From DASUPK01 sp963724665 (GTDB lineage: Bacteria > Actinomycetota > Thermoleophilia > Solirubrobacterales > 70-9), in the NCBI GenBank assembly GCA_963724665.1, contig CAVRVH010000008.1, positions 186,001 to 250,000 of the forward strand: a stretch of DNA of 64,000 bases. Reading direction: 5' to 3'. The translations under genes were made by a program, and so were the position numbers. The notes under the pieces are model-generated. The model saw only the letters and a program-made list of their open reading frames with translations. It searched no databases and had not been told where the DNA came from. This document shows, in pieces, positions 51,407 through 59,808 of the stretch (the first letter of the stretch is position 1; each line of letters begins with the position of its first letter).

Positions 51407-51892
51407 ATGGCGAAGAAGCCCAAAGCCCCAAGGACCCCGGTCAGCGGGGACGTTGCCACCAATCGACGCGCCCGGCACAAGTTCCAGGTGCTGGAGAAGA
51501 TGGAGGCTGGGATCGAGCTGCGCGGCAGCGAGGTCAAGTCGCTCCGCGACGGCAAGGCCCAGCTCAACGAGGCCTATGCAGTCGTCAACGATGGCGAGGT
51601 CTGGCTCCGCGGCGCCCACATTCCGCCGTATCTGCCCGCCTCCGACCAGAACCACGAGCCCGATCGCCCTCGGAAGCTGCTCCTGCATCGCCGTGAGATC
51701 GAGCGGCTGATCGGCAAGACCGCCGAGCGGGGGCTCACGCTGGTTCCGACGCGCATCTACTTCAAGGGAGCTAGGGCGAAGGTTGAGCTGGCCCTCGCGA
51801 AGGGCAAGGAGGGGCGGGACCGAAGGCGGGAGATTGCCGACCGCGATCTCCGTCGAGAGGTCGAGCGGGACTTCAAGCAGCGCCTGAACTGA
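51407..51892 (+). CDS. smpB: SsrA-binding protein SmpB
   Basis: 161 aa. Binds the tRNA-like domain of tmRNA and delivers it to stalled ribosomes. 'VATNRRARHKFQVLEKMEAG', 'GSEVKSLRDGKAQLNEAYAV', 'DRPRKLLLHRREIERLIGKT' and a basic C-terminal tail ending 'LRREVERDFKQRLN' that probes the mRNA channel. The ATG directly follows the exonuclease stop. Its RNA partner ssrA is at 55887, so the trans-translation set (RNase R, SmpB, tmRNA) is clustered within about 6.5 kb. Confidence 0.97.
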   Translation: MAKKPKAPRTPVSGDVATNRRARHKFQVLEKMEAGIELRGSEVKSLRDGKAQLNEAYAVVNDGEVWLRGAHIPPYLPASDQNHEPDRPRKLLLHRREIERLIGKTAERGLTLVPTRIYFKGARAKVELALAKGKEGRDRRREIADRDLRREVERDFKQRLN

Positions 51893-51928
51893 CAAGCAAG
51901 AACGCGCCCGTGGGCAGGGCAAGGGTCA

Positions 51929-54622
51929 GTGCACGAGAACGAGAGTCCCGTGCAACGATTCGGCACAACGATGCTTGCTGCAATCGATACAGGCACGATT
52001 TCGGACTTCGTCAAGGACAACCCCGCCGCGGCGTATGGGATCGCCGGCGCGGTCATCCTGATCCTGGTTCTCCTGCTGATCTCTCGCCGCCGCCGCGGGC
52101 GGGAGGAAGAGGGTGGCGACGAAAAGCAATCCGTCAAGGCGGACGCAAAGCCGGCGGAGGAGGCCGAGCCCGAGACGGATGAGCCCGAGGCGGGTGAGCC
52201 CGAGACGGATGAGCCCGACAAGGACGAGGCCGAGAAGGACGAGCCCGAGACGCCCGAGGCCGAGAAGGCCGCTCCAGACGCGGAGGCCAAGGCGTCCGAC
52301 GCCGAGATCGAGACGGAGCCGGACACCGACGCAGATGCCGACTCCGGGAAAAAGCTGAGCCGCAAGGAGAAGCGCGAGGCGCGCAAGGCGAAGCGACAAC
52401 AGGTGTCCGACGAGAAGCGTAAGGCCGAGGACGACGATCGCCGCGCCTGGGAGGAGGAGAGAAAGCGCCGCCGGGAGGAGCGCCAGAAGCGCAAGGACGA
52501 GCGCCAGCGCCGAAAGGCCGAGCGGAAGGGGGAGGCGCCCCCGGAGCCTGAGGCCGACGCCGAGGAGGAAGCCGAGAAGGAGGAGCCCGACAAGGAGGAG
52601 GCCACCGACGGCGCCGACGTCAAGACCGGCGCCGCCACCGAGGCCGAGAAGTCGACGATGCTGGCGGCCGCCCTGGGCCTGGGAGCGGGCGAAGCCGAGA
52701 AAGCTGAAGGGGAGGACAAGCCGAAGCTCGAGGAGGTGCCGATCGGCGGGGAGGCGGCCAGTGAGGAGCCGGCGACGGGGCCCGAGCCGCCCGCCGAGAC
52801 TGAGGAGTCACAGTGGGTCCCACCCGGCAGTGGCGCTCCGACGCCGGAGGCTGACGACAAGCCCGCGCTGACCCCGATCGCGCCCGAGCCGGAGTCGGCG
52901 CCCGGCGGCTTCGCCTCGACCTCCGAGGAGGAGGAGACCGAGGAGGAGGAGACCGAGGAGGAGACCAAGGTTCCCGAGCCGGATACATCCGGTGTCGAGC
53001 TGGCCGCCTCGGCCGGCGCACCGCAGGAGTCCGCGTCCGAGCCAAGTCCACCGGCTCCGAACGAGCCGGTGGAGATCACGCCGCCGCCCACAACCGGTGG
53101 ATCGCTGCAGGAGGAGATCGACCGTCTGGCCCGCGAGGGCGAGGAGGCGAGCTCCGCTTTGCCGCCGGACGTCTCACCGTCCCGGCCTTACGACGCCGCG
53201 CCGGAGTCAGAGGATGCTGCGCCCCCGGCCGAGCCGTCGTCACCGTCCTCACCGGCCCCGTCGAGTCCGGAGATCGAGAAGCTTGCCGCCGAGCACCAGG
53301 AGCGCTTCGGCGAGGAGGAGGCTCGGGTCCACCGCGACGCGGAGGAGCGCCTGCGCCGGGCGGAGGAGCTGGAACGCGACGCGGAGGGTCGCCTCAAGCG
53401 AGCCGAGCAGGAGACCGAGCAGCTGATCAAGATGGCCGCCGACCAGGCTCGCCGCCAGGCCGAGGAGGGGGCCCGCGTGAGCGCCGAGGAGAAGCTCCGC
53501 GAAGAGGCTGAGCGGCTGCGTCTGGAGAGCGAGCAGCGCGCCCGTGAGGAGTCGGAGCGCGTTCGCCGGGAGGTCGAGGAACGGACCAAGAAGGCGATCG
53601 AGCAGGCGCGCAAGGACGCCGACTCGCGCGTCGCCGAGGCCGCCGACCAGGCGCGCCGCGAGGCCGAGGAGCGCGCCCGTGCCGAGGCTGAGGAGCGGAT
53701 CGACGCCGAGGTGCAGCAGAAGATGACGGGGGAGACGCAGAGGCTCTCCAGCGCGATCCAGGAGGCCGAGCAGCGCCTCCAGGCGGAGCGCGAGCAGCGC
53801 GAGCGGGCCATGGAGGACGCACAGCAGAAGCTTCAGGAGGTCGAGCAGAGAGCCCAGGCGGCCGAGCAGCGAGCGGCCGATGCCGAACGCCTGGCCCAGC
53901 TCAAGCTGGAGGAGGCCGACCGAGAGCGCAGGCTGCGCGAGGTGCTCGAGCGCGTCAGTGCCGCCGAGGCCCGGGCGAAGGAAGCCGAGAGCAAAGCTCA
54001 GGCCGCCGAGCAGGCTGCGGCCACCAGCATCCGTACTGCTGGGGACGTGACCGCCTCCCCTGTCGACGAGCCTCCGGCGCCTCCGCCTGCCCCACCGCCC
54101 GCCGCAGCGCCGCCGCCCCCGCCTCCAGCGCCCGAGCCGGAGGCAGCGGAGGATGACCGCGACGAGTGGGTCATCTCGACCGGCGGTGAGGAGAGGGATG
54201 GCGAGCCGGCCGATGACGAGGGCGACGTGGAGAAGGGCGGCATCCTCGGCCGGACGGTCGGAGCGATCCTGGGCGTCGGCGCAGGGAGCGAGGAGGAGGA
54301 CGAGGGGGAGACGGACGACGGGGACGAGGCCGAGAAGGCCGCGGATGAACCCGACGAGAAGGAACCCGAGGACCAGGAACCCGAGGAGCAGGAGGAAGTG
54401 GAAGACGCTGCCGAGCCGGAGGCCGACTCCGGCGACCGGACCAACGTCAACCGAGCGACCTTCGAGCAGCTCCGCGACGTCGGTTTCTCGGTCACCCAGG
54501 CGACGCGCGTACTCACCTACCGCGAGCGCCAGGACGGCTTCTCCTCACTCGACGACCTTGCGAACGTGCCCGGCATGCCTCGCCAGTTCCTGAACGAGGT
54601 CAAGCCGAAGCTCACGCTGTAG
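51929..54622 (+). CDS. Membrane-anchored acidic coiled-coil protein with C-terminal helix-hairpin-helix
   Basis: 897 aa, not a known family as a whole. One membrane segment near residues 33-53 ('AAYGIAGAVILILVLLLIS') followed by Arg-Arg-Arg-Arg predicts a cytoplasmic C-terminal part. Then come acidic repeats of the 'EPETDEPEAGEPETDEPDKD' type (about 65-125), a highly charged helix (130-200), an acidic low-complexity stretch to about 440, a long coiled coil rich in Ala/Glu/Arg/Gln (about 445-700), a Pro-rich hinge (712-735), more acidic sequence, and finally a ComEA-like helix-hairpin-helix pair ('NVNRATFEQLRDVGFSVTQA', 'FSSLDDLANVPGMP') at 835-897. It may tether DNA or RNA to the membrane; inferred. 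ATG 51971 is an alternative start. Confidence 0.8.
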   Translation: MHENESPVQRFGTTMLAAIDTGTISDFVKDNPAAAYGIAGAVILILVLLLISRRRRGREEEGGDEKQSVKADAKPAEEAEPETDEPEAGEPETDEPDKDEAEKDEPETPEAEKAAPDAEAKASDAEIETEPDTDADADSGKKLSRKEKREARKAKRQQVSDEKRKAEDDDRRAWEEERKRRREERQKRKDERQRRKAERKGEAPPEPEADAEEEAEKEEPDKEEATDGADVKTGAATEAEKSTMLAAALGLGAGEAEKAEGEDKPKLEEVPIGGEAASEEPATGPEPPAETEESQWVPPGSGAPTPEADDKPALTPIAPEPESAPGGFASTSEEEETEEEETEEETKVPEPDTSGVELAASAGAPQESASEPSPPAPNEPVEITPPPTTGGSLQEEIDRLAREGEEASSALPPDVSPSRPYDAAPESEDAAPPAEPSSPSSPAPSSPEIEKLAAEHQERFGEEEARVHRDAEERLRRAEELERDAEGRLKRAEQETEQLIKMAADQARRQAEEGARVSAEEKLREEAERLRLESEQRAREESERVRREVEERTKKAIEQARKDADSRVAEAADQARREAEERARAEAEERIDAEVQQKMTGETQRLSSAIQEAEQRLQAEREQRERAMEDAQQKLQEVEQRAQAAEQRAADAERLAQLKLEEADRERRLREVLERVSAAEARAKEAESKAQAAEQAAATSIRTAGDVTASPVDEPPAPPPAPPPAAAPPPPPPAPEPEAAEDDRDEWVISTGGEERDGEPADDEGDVEKGGILGRTVGAILGVGAGSEEEDEGETDDGDEAEKAADEPDEKEPEDQEPEEQEEVEDAAEPEADSGDRTNVNRATFEQLRDVGFSVTQATRVLTYRERQDGFSSLDDLANVPGMPRQFLNEVKPKLTL

Positions 54623-54626
54623 CTCG

Positions 54627-54652
54627 CGAGACACTGCTGGGGAGGTGTCTCG
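54627..54652 (+). terminator. Hairpin after the coiled-coil gene
   Basis: CGAGACAC (54627-54634), 10-nt loop, GTGTCTCG (54645-54652), 5 nt after the stop. There is no T-run, so termination strength is uncertain. Confidence 0.45.
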
Positions 54653-54670
54653 TGTCTACCTCCTAGTTGG

Positions 54671-54676
54671 TAGCCT
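54671..54676 (+). promoter_or_regulatory. -10 box TAGCCT of a leaderless start (lipase)
   Basis: TAGCCT ends 7 nt before the GTG at 54684, and the position just after the terminator-like hairpin supports a separate transcript. Confidence 0.5.
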
Positions 54677-54683
54677 CGTGTGC

Positions 54684-55835
54684 GTGAGGAGAGGGGTCCT
54701 GGGCAGAGGGCTTATCGGTGCGATCGCGGCTGCGCCGCTGCTTGCGCCTGCCGCCGCCGGAGCGGTTACCTATGCGCCGGTCGACCAGCCGGGGCCCGCG
54801 CTCAGCGTGCCGCAGGACAAGCTCGACGCGAGTCTCCAGTGTTCGGGCGATCTGACCGCCGGGCCGGAGCCGGTTCTGCTCGTCCCGGGCACAGGCAGCA
54901 ACCCACAGCACAACTTCTCCTGGAACTGGGAGCCCGCCCTGACGGATCTGGGGATCTCATGGTGCGCGGTGACGCTTCCGGACAACGCGCTGGGCGACGT
55001 CCAGGTCGCCGGTGAATACGTGGTCAACGGGATCCGGACGATGCACGCGCAGGCGGGGAGGAAGATCTCGATCATCGGTCACAGCCAGGGCGGCATGCTG
55101 CCGCGCTGGGCGCTTCGCTTCTGGCCGGACACCCGGGCGATGGTCGACGATCAGATCGGATTCGCACCCAGCAATCACGGAACCACCGGCGCCGAGACCC
55201 TCTGCTCGGTGTCGTGTGCCGCAGCGGACTGGCAGCAATCCGCCAAATCCCAATTCATTGCGGCGCTCAACTCCTACCAGGAGACCTTCCCGGGAATCTC
55301 CTACACCGAGATCTACACCCACAACGACGAGATCGTCACCCCGAACTCCGATGACACTGGCAGCTCCTCCCTGCACGGCGGAGGTGGCCAGATCACCAAC
55401 GTGGCGATCCAGGACCTCTGTCCCGGCGATGTCTCGGAGCACCTCGCGATCGGAACGCAGGACCTGGTCGCCTACGACCTCGCCGTCGACGCGCTGGAGC
55501 ATTCCGGCCCGGCCGATCCAACGCGAGCTGCAGCCGCTGACCCCGGCATCTGCACCCCACCGCCCCTGGGACTGATGCCTGGCATCAATCCGGTCACCTA
55601 CCCGGCGGACCTCGCTGCGGCGGCATTCGACCTGGGGACCAACACCGCCTCAGCGCCCGCGGTCACAGCCGAGCCCCCGCTCGCGTGTTACGTGACGGCG
55701 AGCTGCGGCGCCGGCGGGCCCCAGCCGGCGACGACCTCCAAGAAATCGGCCAAGTGCAAGAAGCGCAAGCGCGGCCACCACGCGAAGGCGAGCAAGCGCA
55801 AGCGCTGCAAGAAGAAGAGGCACAAGCACCGGTGA
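54684..55835 (+). CDS. Secreted CALB-like lipase/esterase with basic Cys tail
   Basis: 383 aa. Signal peptide 'GLIGAIAAAPLLAPAAAGA'. The alpha/beta-hydrolase resembles Candida antarctica lipase B: 'VLLVPGTGSNPQHNFSWNW' (oxyanion region), 'VQVAGEYVVNGIRTMHAQAG', nucleophile 'IIGHSQGGMLPRWALRFWPD' near residue 134, 'DQIGFAPSNHGTT', Asp in 'YTHNDEIVTPN' and His in 'SEHLAIGTQD'. After the catalytic domain a linker with Cys pairs leads to 'KSAKCKKRKRGHHAKAS' and 'KRKRCKKKRHKHR', the shared basic two-Cys tail. An earlier GTG at 54645 lies inside the upstream hairpin and would spoil the signal peptide. Confidence 0.87.
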   Translation: MRRGVLGRGLIGAIAAAPLLAPAAAGAVTYAPVDQPGPALSVPQDKLDASLQCSGDLTAGPEPVLLVPGTGSNPQHNFSWNWEPALTDLGISWCAVTLPDNALGDVQVAGEYVVNGIRTMHAQAGRKISIIGHSQGGMLPRWALRFWPDTRAMVDDQIGFAPSNHGTTGAETLCSVSCAAADWQQSAKSQFIAALNSYQETFPGISYTEIYTHNDEIVTPNSDDTGSSSLHGGGGQITNVAIQDLCPGDVSEHLAIGTQDLVAYDLAVDALEHSGPADPTRAAAADPGICTPPPLGLMPGINPVTYPADLAAAAFDLGTNTASAPAVTAEPPLACYVTASCGAGGPQPATTSKKSAKCKKRKRGHHAKASKRKRCKKKRHKHR

Positions 55836-55886
55836 GGCGACGGGTTGCGACCGGCGCTCCGGGCTAACATTGCCTTCACATAGCAC

Positions 55887-56248
55887 GGGGCCGAAATTGG
55901 AATCGACTTGGGCCTTTGTGCGATCAGGTTGCAGGCCGAGGTTCCAGGAGGCCTCGTTAAACACCTGGACCAACCAATACGTGCGGACCATGAGTTCGCT
56001 CTCGCCGCTTAGCTAGAACCTAAGCAGCGTGTGTCGGCCCACCCGCGCCCGAGGGGTGGGGTCACCGGCATCAGAATCGGGCTCACCCGGTCGGCCCGTC
56101 CCGACCGTCCGGGGAAATCAAAGGGACTTGGCCCCTCGGCATCTCTCGCCGGCTGCAGAGGTCAAGGGGCGAGAATGAAGCGCCGGCTAAGCCTGTAGAA
56201 GCCGATCGCCGAATCCCGAGGACGCCGGTTCGAAACCGGCCGGCTCCA
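55887..56248 (+). ncRNA. ssrA: Transfer-messenger RNA (tmRNA)
   Basis: Rescues ribosomes stalled on broken mRNA by adding a degradation tag. 5' end 'GGGGCCGAAATTGGAATCGAC' style sequence; the first seven bases GGGGCCG pair with CGGCTCC (56241-56247) as the acceptor stem with one G-T pair, discriminator A56248. The T arm CCGGTTCGAAACCGG at 56225-56239 carries the TTCGAAA loop. CCA is not encoded. The tag reading frame ends E-F-A-L-A-A (55992-56009) then TAG; upstream in frame it reads RADH, preceded by either a GGC (55950) or GCC (55935) resume codon, so the tag is about 20-25 residues, longer than the usual actinobacterial tag. Partner smpB is 4 kb upstream. Confidence 0.93.
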
Positions 56249-56309
56249 CTCTCCAGCGGACAAGTAGGGTCTCCCCAGGCATTGATTGACGAACCAGGGG
56301 AGGTCCCGC

Positions 56310-57151
56310 ATGGCGATTTCGGATCGCGAAAGCAAGGAGATCGAGGCGGCGAACGGCTCCGGCACGACGCCCGTCGTCTTCATCCACGGGCTCTGGCTGC
56401 TACCGAGCAGCTGGGCCAACTGGGCCGAGTTCTTCAAGAAGGCCGGCTACGCGCCGCTGACGCCCGACTGGCCGGACGATCCTGAGACGGTCGAGCAGGC
56501 CAGGGCGAATCCGGACGTCCTCGCGAAGAAGAACGCTGAAGCAGGTCGCCGACCACACGGCGGAGGTGATCGGCGGGCTCAACAAGAAGCCGGCCGTAAT
56601 GGGCCACTCAACCGGCGGACTGCTCGCGCAGATGATCGCCGACCGGGGCCTCTCCGCTGCGACGGTCGCGATCGATCCCGGCCCATTCCGCGGCGTGCTG
56701 CCGCTGCCCGTCTCGGCGTTGCGCTCGGCGGGCCCTGTGCTCAAGAACCCCCTCAACAGGGGCAAGGCGATCACGCTCACCCTGGACCAGTTCAAGTACG
56801 GCTGGGCAAACGCGCTCGACGACGACGAGGCGAAGCAGCTCTACGAGACCTACCACGTGGCGGCGCCCGGGGTGGCTCTGATGCAGATGGCGAACGCCAA
56901 CCTCAATCCGTGGACGGAGGCGAAGGTCGACCCGAAGAATCCGGACCGCGGACCGCTCCTGATCATCGACGGCGAGAAGGACCACACGGTTCCCTGGGCG
57001 ATTGCGAACGCCGCCTACAAGCGGCAGAAGCAGGAATCCCGAGGTCACGGAGATCAAGCAGATGCCGAACCGCGGCCACTCGCTGACGATCGACCACGGC
57101 TGGCAGGAGGTCGCTCAGACCGCGCTCGAGTTCGTCAAGCGATTCACCTAG
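56310..57151 (+). pseudogene. Alpha/beta hydrolase, disrupted by two single-base insertions
   Basis: ATG 56310 has GGGGAGG 5 nt upstream. Frame 1 encodes 'PVVFIHGLWLLPSSWANWAE' to about 56530; the family sequence then continues in the next frame ('VADHTAEVIGGLNKKPAV', nucleophile 'VMGHSTGGLLAQMIA', 'DGEKDHTVPWAIANAAYK') to about 57033, and in the third frame ('NPEVTEIKQMPNRGHSLTID' with the catalytic His, 'ALEFVKRFT') to a TAG at 57149. An extra A in AAGAAGAAC and an extra G in CAGGAAT would explain both shifts. All three catalytic regions survive, so this may be a real gene damaged by sequencing error. Confidence 0.8.
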
Positions 57152-57229
57152 TCCCGAGCTCCAAGGAGGTCCGCCGTCTCGCAGCCGGCACCGAGTGAGG
57201 TTCGCTACAAGAGCAGCGCCGGCCGATGG

Positions 57230-58684
57230 GTGCTGGCGGTTGCGGTACTCGGCTCGGGGATGGCTTTTCTCGACGGGACGGTTGTCAACGTCGCGCTGCC
57301 GACCATCGGCAGGGATCTGAACGCGTCGACGGGGGCGCTCCAGTGGATCCTCAACGGCTACACGCTCGCGCTGGCCTCGCTGATCCTCCTCGGCGGCTCT
57401 CTGGGCGACCGTCACGGGCGCCGCCGGATCTTCGTCCTCGGTGTCTGCATCTTCACCGTGGCCTCCCTGCTTTGCGCGGTCTCCCCGACCGTCGAGATCC
57501 TCATCGGGGCGCGGGTCGTGCAGGGAATCGGCGGAGCGCTGCTCACCCCGGGCAGCCTGGCGATGATCGAGTCGGCCTTCCGGGCGTCCGACAGGCCGCG
57601 TGCGATCGGCGCCTGGTCCGGTCTCACGGGGGTTGCCTCGGCCGTGGGTCCGCTGCTCGGCGGCTATCTGGTCCAGGCGTTCTCGTGGCGCGCTGTCTTT
57701 CTGATCAACCTCCCGATCGGGGCGCTTGTCGTCGGGCTCGCGCACCACGTCCCCGAGAGCAGAGACCCGAGCGCGCATGGTCGTCTCGACATCCCGGGCG
57801 CCGTCTGCGGCGCGGTGGGGCTCGCGGGGGTCACCTATGCGCTCATCGAGGGTTCAGGACACGGCCTCTCGGCGTCGATCATCGTGACCGGCGCCGTCGG
57901 CCTGCTTGGCCTCGCGGCCTTCGTCGTCACTGAGATGCGCAGCTCCAACCCGATGATGCCCCTGGGGATGTTCTCCTCGCGCCAGTTCACGGGCGCCAAC
58001 ATCGTCACCTTCGTCGTCTACGCCGCCATTGGGAGTTTCTTCTTCCTGCTCATCTCCTTTCTGCAGATATCGCTCGGCTATTCGCCGATTGCCGCGGGGG
58101 CCGCGACGCTGCCGGTCACGCTCCTGATGCTCGGCCTCTCGGCTCGCTCCGGCGCCCTGGCACAGCGAATCGGGCCGAGGATTCCGCTGACTATCGGCCC
58201 GCTCGTCATCGCTCTCGGCCTGCTCCTGATGACCCAGATCAGCTCCGGTGACAGTTACGTGACCGGGATCCTCCCGGGGGTCATCGTCTTCGGGCTGGGG
58301 CTGACGCTCGTTGCCACGCCGGTCACGGCGACGGTGCTCGCAGCCGCCGACCAGCGGCGTGCCGGGATCGCGTCGGGGATCAACAACGCGGTGGCGCGGG
58401 TCGCGAACCTGCTCGCCGTTGCCGCGCTTCCGCTCGTGGCCAATCTCGGCGGCGAGCGCTTCTACCAGCCGGCGGCGATGACGCACGGCTTCCACATCGC
58501 GATGGCGGTCGCCGCAGGCCTCTCGATCGTCGGCGGCGTCATCGCCTGGTTCACGATCAGCGACGACGCGCTGCGTGCGGAGCCGAAGCGCCGAGGGCAA
58601 CCCCCGGTCCAGATATCGACCGATTACTCCTGCTCACTCGCCGGGCCGCCCGTTCATGCAGGGCGCGGTACCGGCTCCGATTGA
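57230..58684 (+). CDS. MFS drug-efflux transporter, DHA2 (EmrB/QacA) family
   Basis: 484 aa by the listed GTG start, 14 predicted membrane segments. DHA2 motifs: 'GSGMAFLDGTVVNVALPTIG' in helix 1, 'LGGSLGDRHGRRRIFVLGVC' (motif A), 'RVVQGIGGALLTPGSLAMI' (motif B), 'SGLTGVASAVGPLLGGYLV' (motif C). Probably a proton-driven exporter of lipophilic compounds. Family similarity extends upstream ('SEVRYKSSAGRWVL') and an AAGGAGG at 57163-57169 precedes that stretch, but no ATG, GTG or TTG is in frame there, so the true start may be a rare codon near 57176. The C-terminal 20 residues are unconserved. Confidence 0.9.
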   Translation: MLAVAVLGSGMAFLDGTVVNVALPTIGRDLNASTGALQWILNGYTLALASLILLGGSLGDRHGRRRIFVLGVCIFTVASLLCAVSPTVEILIGARVVQGIGGALLTPGSLAMIESAFRASDRPRAIGAWSGLTGVASAVGPLLGGYLVQAFSWRAVFLINLPIGALVVGLAHHVPESRDPSAHGRLDIPGAVCGAVGLAGVTYALIEGSGHGLSASIIVTGAVGLLGLAAFVVTEMRSSNPMMPLGMFSSRQFTGANIVTFVVYAAIGSFFFLLISFLQISLGYSPIAAGAATLPVTLLMLGLSARSGALAQRIGPRIPLTIGPLVIALGLLLMTQISSGDSYVTGILPGVIVFGLGLTLVATPVTATVLAAADQRRAGIASGINNAVARVANLLAVAALPLVANLGGERFYQPAAMTHGFHIAMAVAAGLSIVGGVIAWFTISDDALRAEPKRRGQPPVQISTDYSCSLAGPPVHAGRGTGSD

Positions 58685-58801
58685 TCCTCGGCACAAGTTG
58701 GTAATCGTGCCTGGCCCGAAGGGCCATGTGCGGGAAGACCCGCAGGCGGCCTGCCTCCCAACACGGATGTACTCATTCGCCCGCTCGTCGACGATGACCG
58801 C
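58685..58801. other. Intergenic hairpins with mutually exclusive stems
   Basis: TGGCCC-GAA-GGGCCA (58712-58726) and TGCGGG-AAGA-CCCGCA (58729-58744) are perfect. GCAGG (58742-58746) pairs with CCTGC (58750-58754), sharing bases with the second stem, so only one can form. Attenuator-like, no known family recognised. Confidence 0.4.
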
Positions 58802-58900
58802 ATGCCGAGCATCTGGATCATCCTGGCGGTGGCAGTGGGCGCGCTCAACTTGCACCTGTTGACCCCGGCCATTGCGGCCTATTTCGGCTACCGCGCCTAG
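58802..58900 (+). CDS. Possible 32-residue membrane peptide
   Basis: ATG 58802 to TAG 58900: one hydrophobic helix 'PSIWIILAVAVGALNLHLL' plus a short 'TPAIAAYFGYRA' tail. Codon third positions are GC-rich here and in the same frame upstream for about 17 codons, which suggests coding, but no start codon or strong ribosome binding site is seen earlier. It ends on the stop of the convergent gene. Unknown function. Confidence 0.35.
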   Translation: MPSIWIILAVAVGALNLHLLTPAIAAYFGYRA

Positions 58901-59550
58901 TGCTCGTCGGCCCGCGGGTCGGGCCCCTCGAGATTCCAGTGGCGGGTCACTGAGCAGAACCAGTGGCCCTCCTCATCGTGAGGCCGCAGCCCGAAGCGGC
59001 TGATCGTCCGCTGGCCGCCCTCGTGGTCTCCGTAGAGGAGGAAGACGGAGAAGCCCTCCTCCTCGCCGTCGAGGGCCGCCTCTATCGGGGCCCGGTAGTC
59101 GTCCTCGGCGCTCCGGATTCCGGCCTGCCAGAAGCCGGTGTCGGACGGCGGAACGTAGAGGTCACGCAGCTGCGGGCGGAAGTCCTCGAGCCGGGGATGG
59201 TCTTCCTGGCGCTGCCTGAGCCACCCGCCGACGATGTGCCAGCCGTGCAGGATCGCCATCCCGGCCCCGACGTTGCGCAGCGGGATCGCCATCAGGATGG
59301 CGTCTCCGTCGCGCTCGATAGTCGCCAGTCCATTGCCGGGCATCAGCATCTTTCCCGAGCCGAACATCGCGGGTTCGGGCGGGTCCTCAGGGCGAGATTG
59401 GACCAGGAGCGGTCGAAGGCCGATCTGAAGTGAGCGCTCCGCAACCCGCGCCGCCCGATTCGCCGAGCGCACGGAGCCGAACGTGGCCACGGCGAGGATG
59501 AGCGTGCCTCCGGCGGTCCCGAGCTCGGCGATCGTGGTGATGTCGGCCAC
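58897..59550 (-). CDS. Conserved hypothetical membrane-associated protein
   Basis: 217 aa. One N-terminal hydrophobic segment ('ELGTAGGTLILAVATFGSV') followed by a basic stretch ('SANRAARVAERSLQIGLRP') and a soluble domain of about 170 residues with Asp/Glu/Arg and aromatic residues ('IPLRNVGAGMAILHGWHIVG', 'GFSVFLLYGDHEGGQRTISR'), which resembles the cytosolic or peripheral part of small actinobacterial proteins of unknown function. GTG start with AAAGGA 8 nt upstream. Confidence 0.75.
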   Translation of the reverse strand: MADITTIAELGTAGGTLILAVATFGSVRSANRAARVAERSLQIGLRPLLVQSRPEDPPEPAMFGSGKMLMPGNGLATIERDGDAILMAIPLRNVGAGMAILHGWHIVGGWLRQRQEDHPRLEDFRPQLRDLYVPPSDTGFWQAGIRSAEDDYRAPIEAALDGEEEGFSVFLLYGDHEGGQRTISRFGLRPHDEEGHWFCSVTRHWNLEGPDPRADEH

Positions 59551-59629
59551 TTAACGATCCTTTCACGTGGGATTTATCCGGCCTGTCCAATGTACGGCCG
59601 GGATCGTCGACGAAAGGCGGAGAGCGACG

Positions 59630-59794
59630 ATGCGAGGACGTTCGATTTGGAGTGCCGGCGTCTGGGGTGGGTTCGTCTGCGCCCTCTTTGCCCTCAGCTC
59701 GGCGATGCACGGCTCGCTCCTGGCGAGCGCGGTGCTCACCGCGGGCGCCCTGTTCCTCTTCGTGTGGGCCCTGTGGCTTGCCGGCGGCGACTAG
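59630..59794 (+). CDS. Small two-helix membrane protein
   Basis: 54 aa: two hydrophobic segments ('VWGGFVCALFALSSAMHGSL', 'AVLTAGALFLFVWALWLAG') and a basic N terminus. ATG 59630 has GGAG 8 nt upstream; a GTG at 59567 in frame would add an unlikely 21 residues. Unknown function. Ends 14 nt before the convergent propeller gene. Confidence 0.6.
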   Translation: MRGRSIWSAGVWGGFVCALFALSSAMHGSLLASAVLTAGALFLFVWALWLAGGD

Positions 59795-59808
59795 CCACCC
59801 ACTGATGG

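Noticed and set aside
52140..52330. Short tandem repeat GAGCCCGAGACGGAT as a DNA-level repeat
   Set aside because: It encodes acidic amino-acid repeats in a long open frame; better described as protein repeats.
56205..56248. A separate tRNA gene near 56.2 kb, suggested by the T-arm GGTTCGAAACC
   Set aside because: There is no D arm or anticodon arm at tRNA spacing; the arm belongs to the tRNA-like domain of tmRNA, whose 5' partner is at 55887.
56162..56437. Minus-strand frame over the end of tmRNA
   Set aside because: Overlaps the tRNA-like end of ssrA; the predicted product resembles the translated flank of RNA genes, a common artefact.
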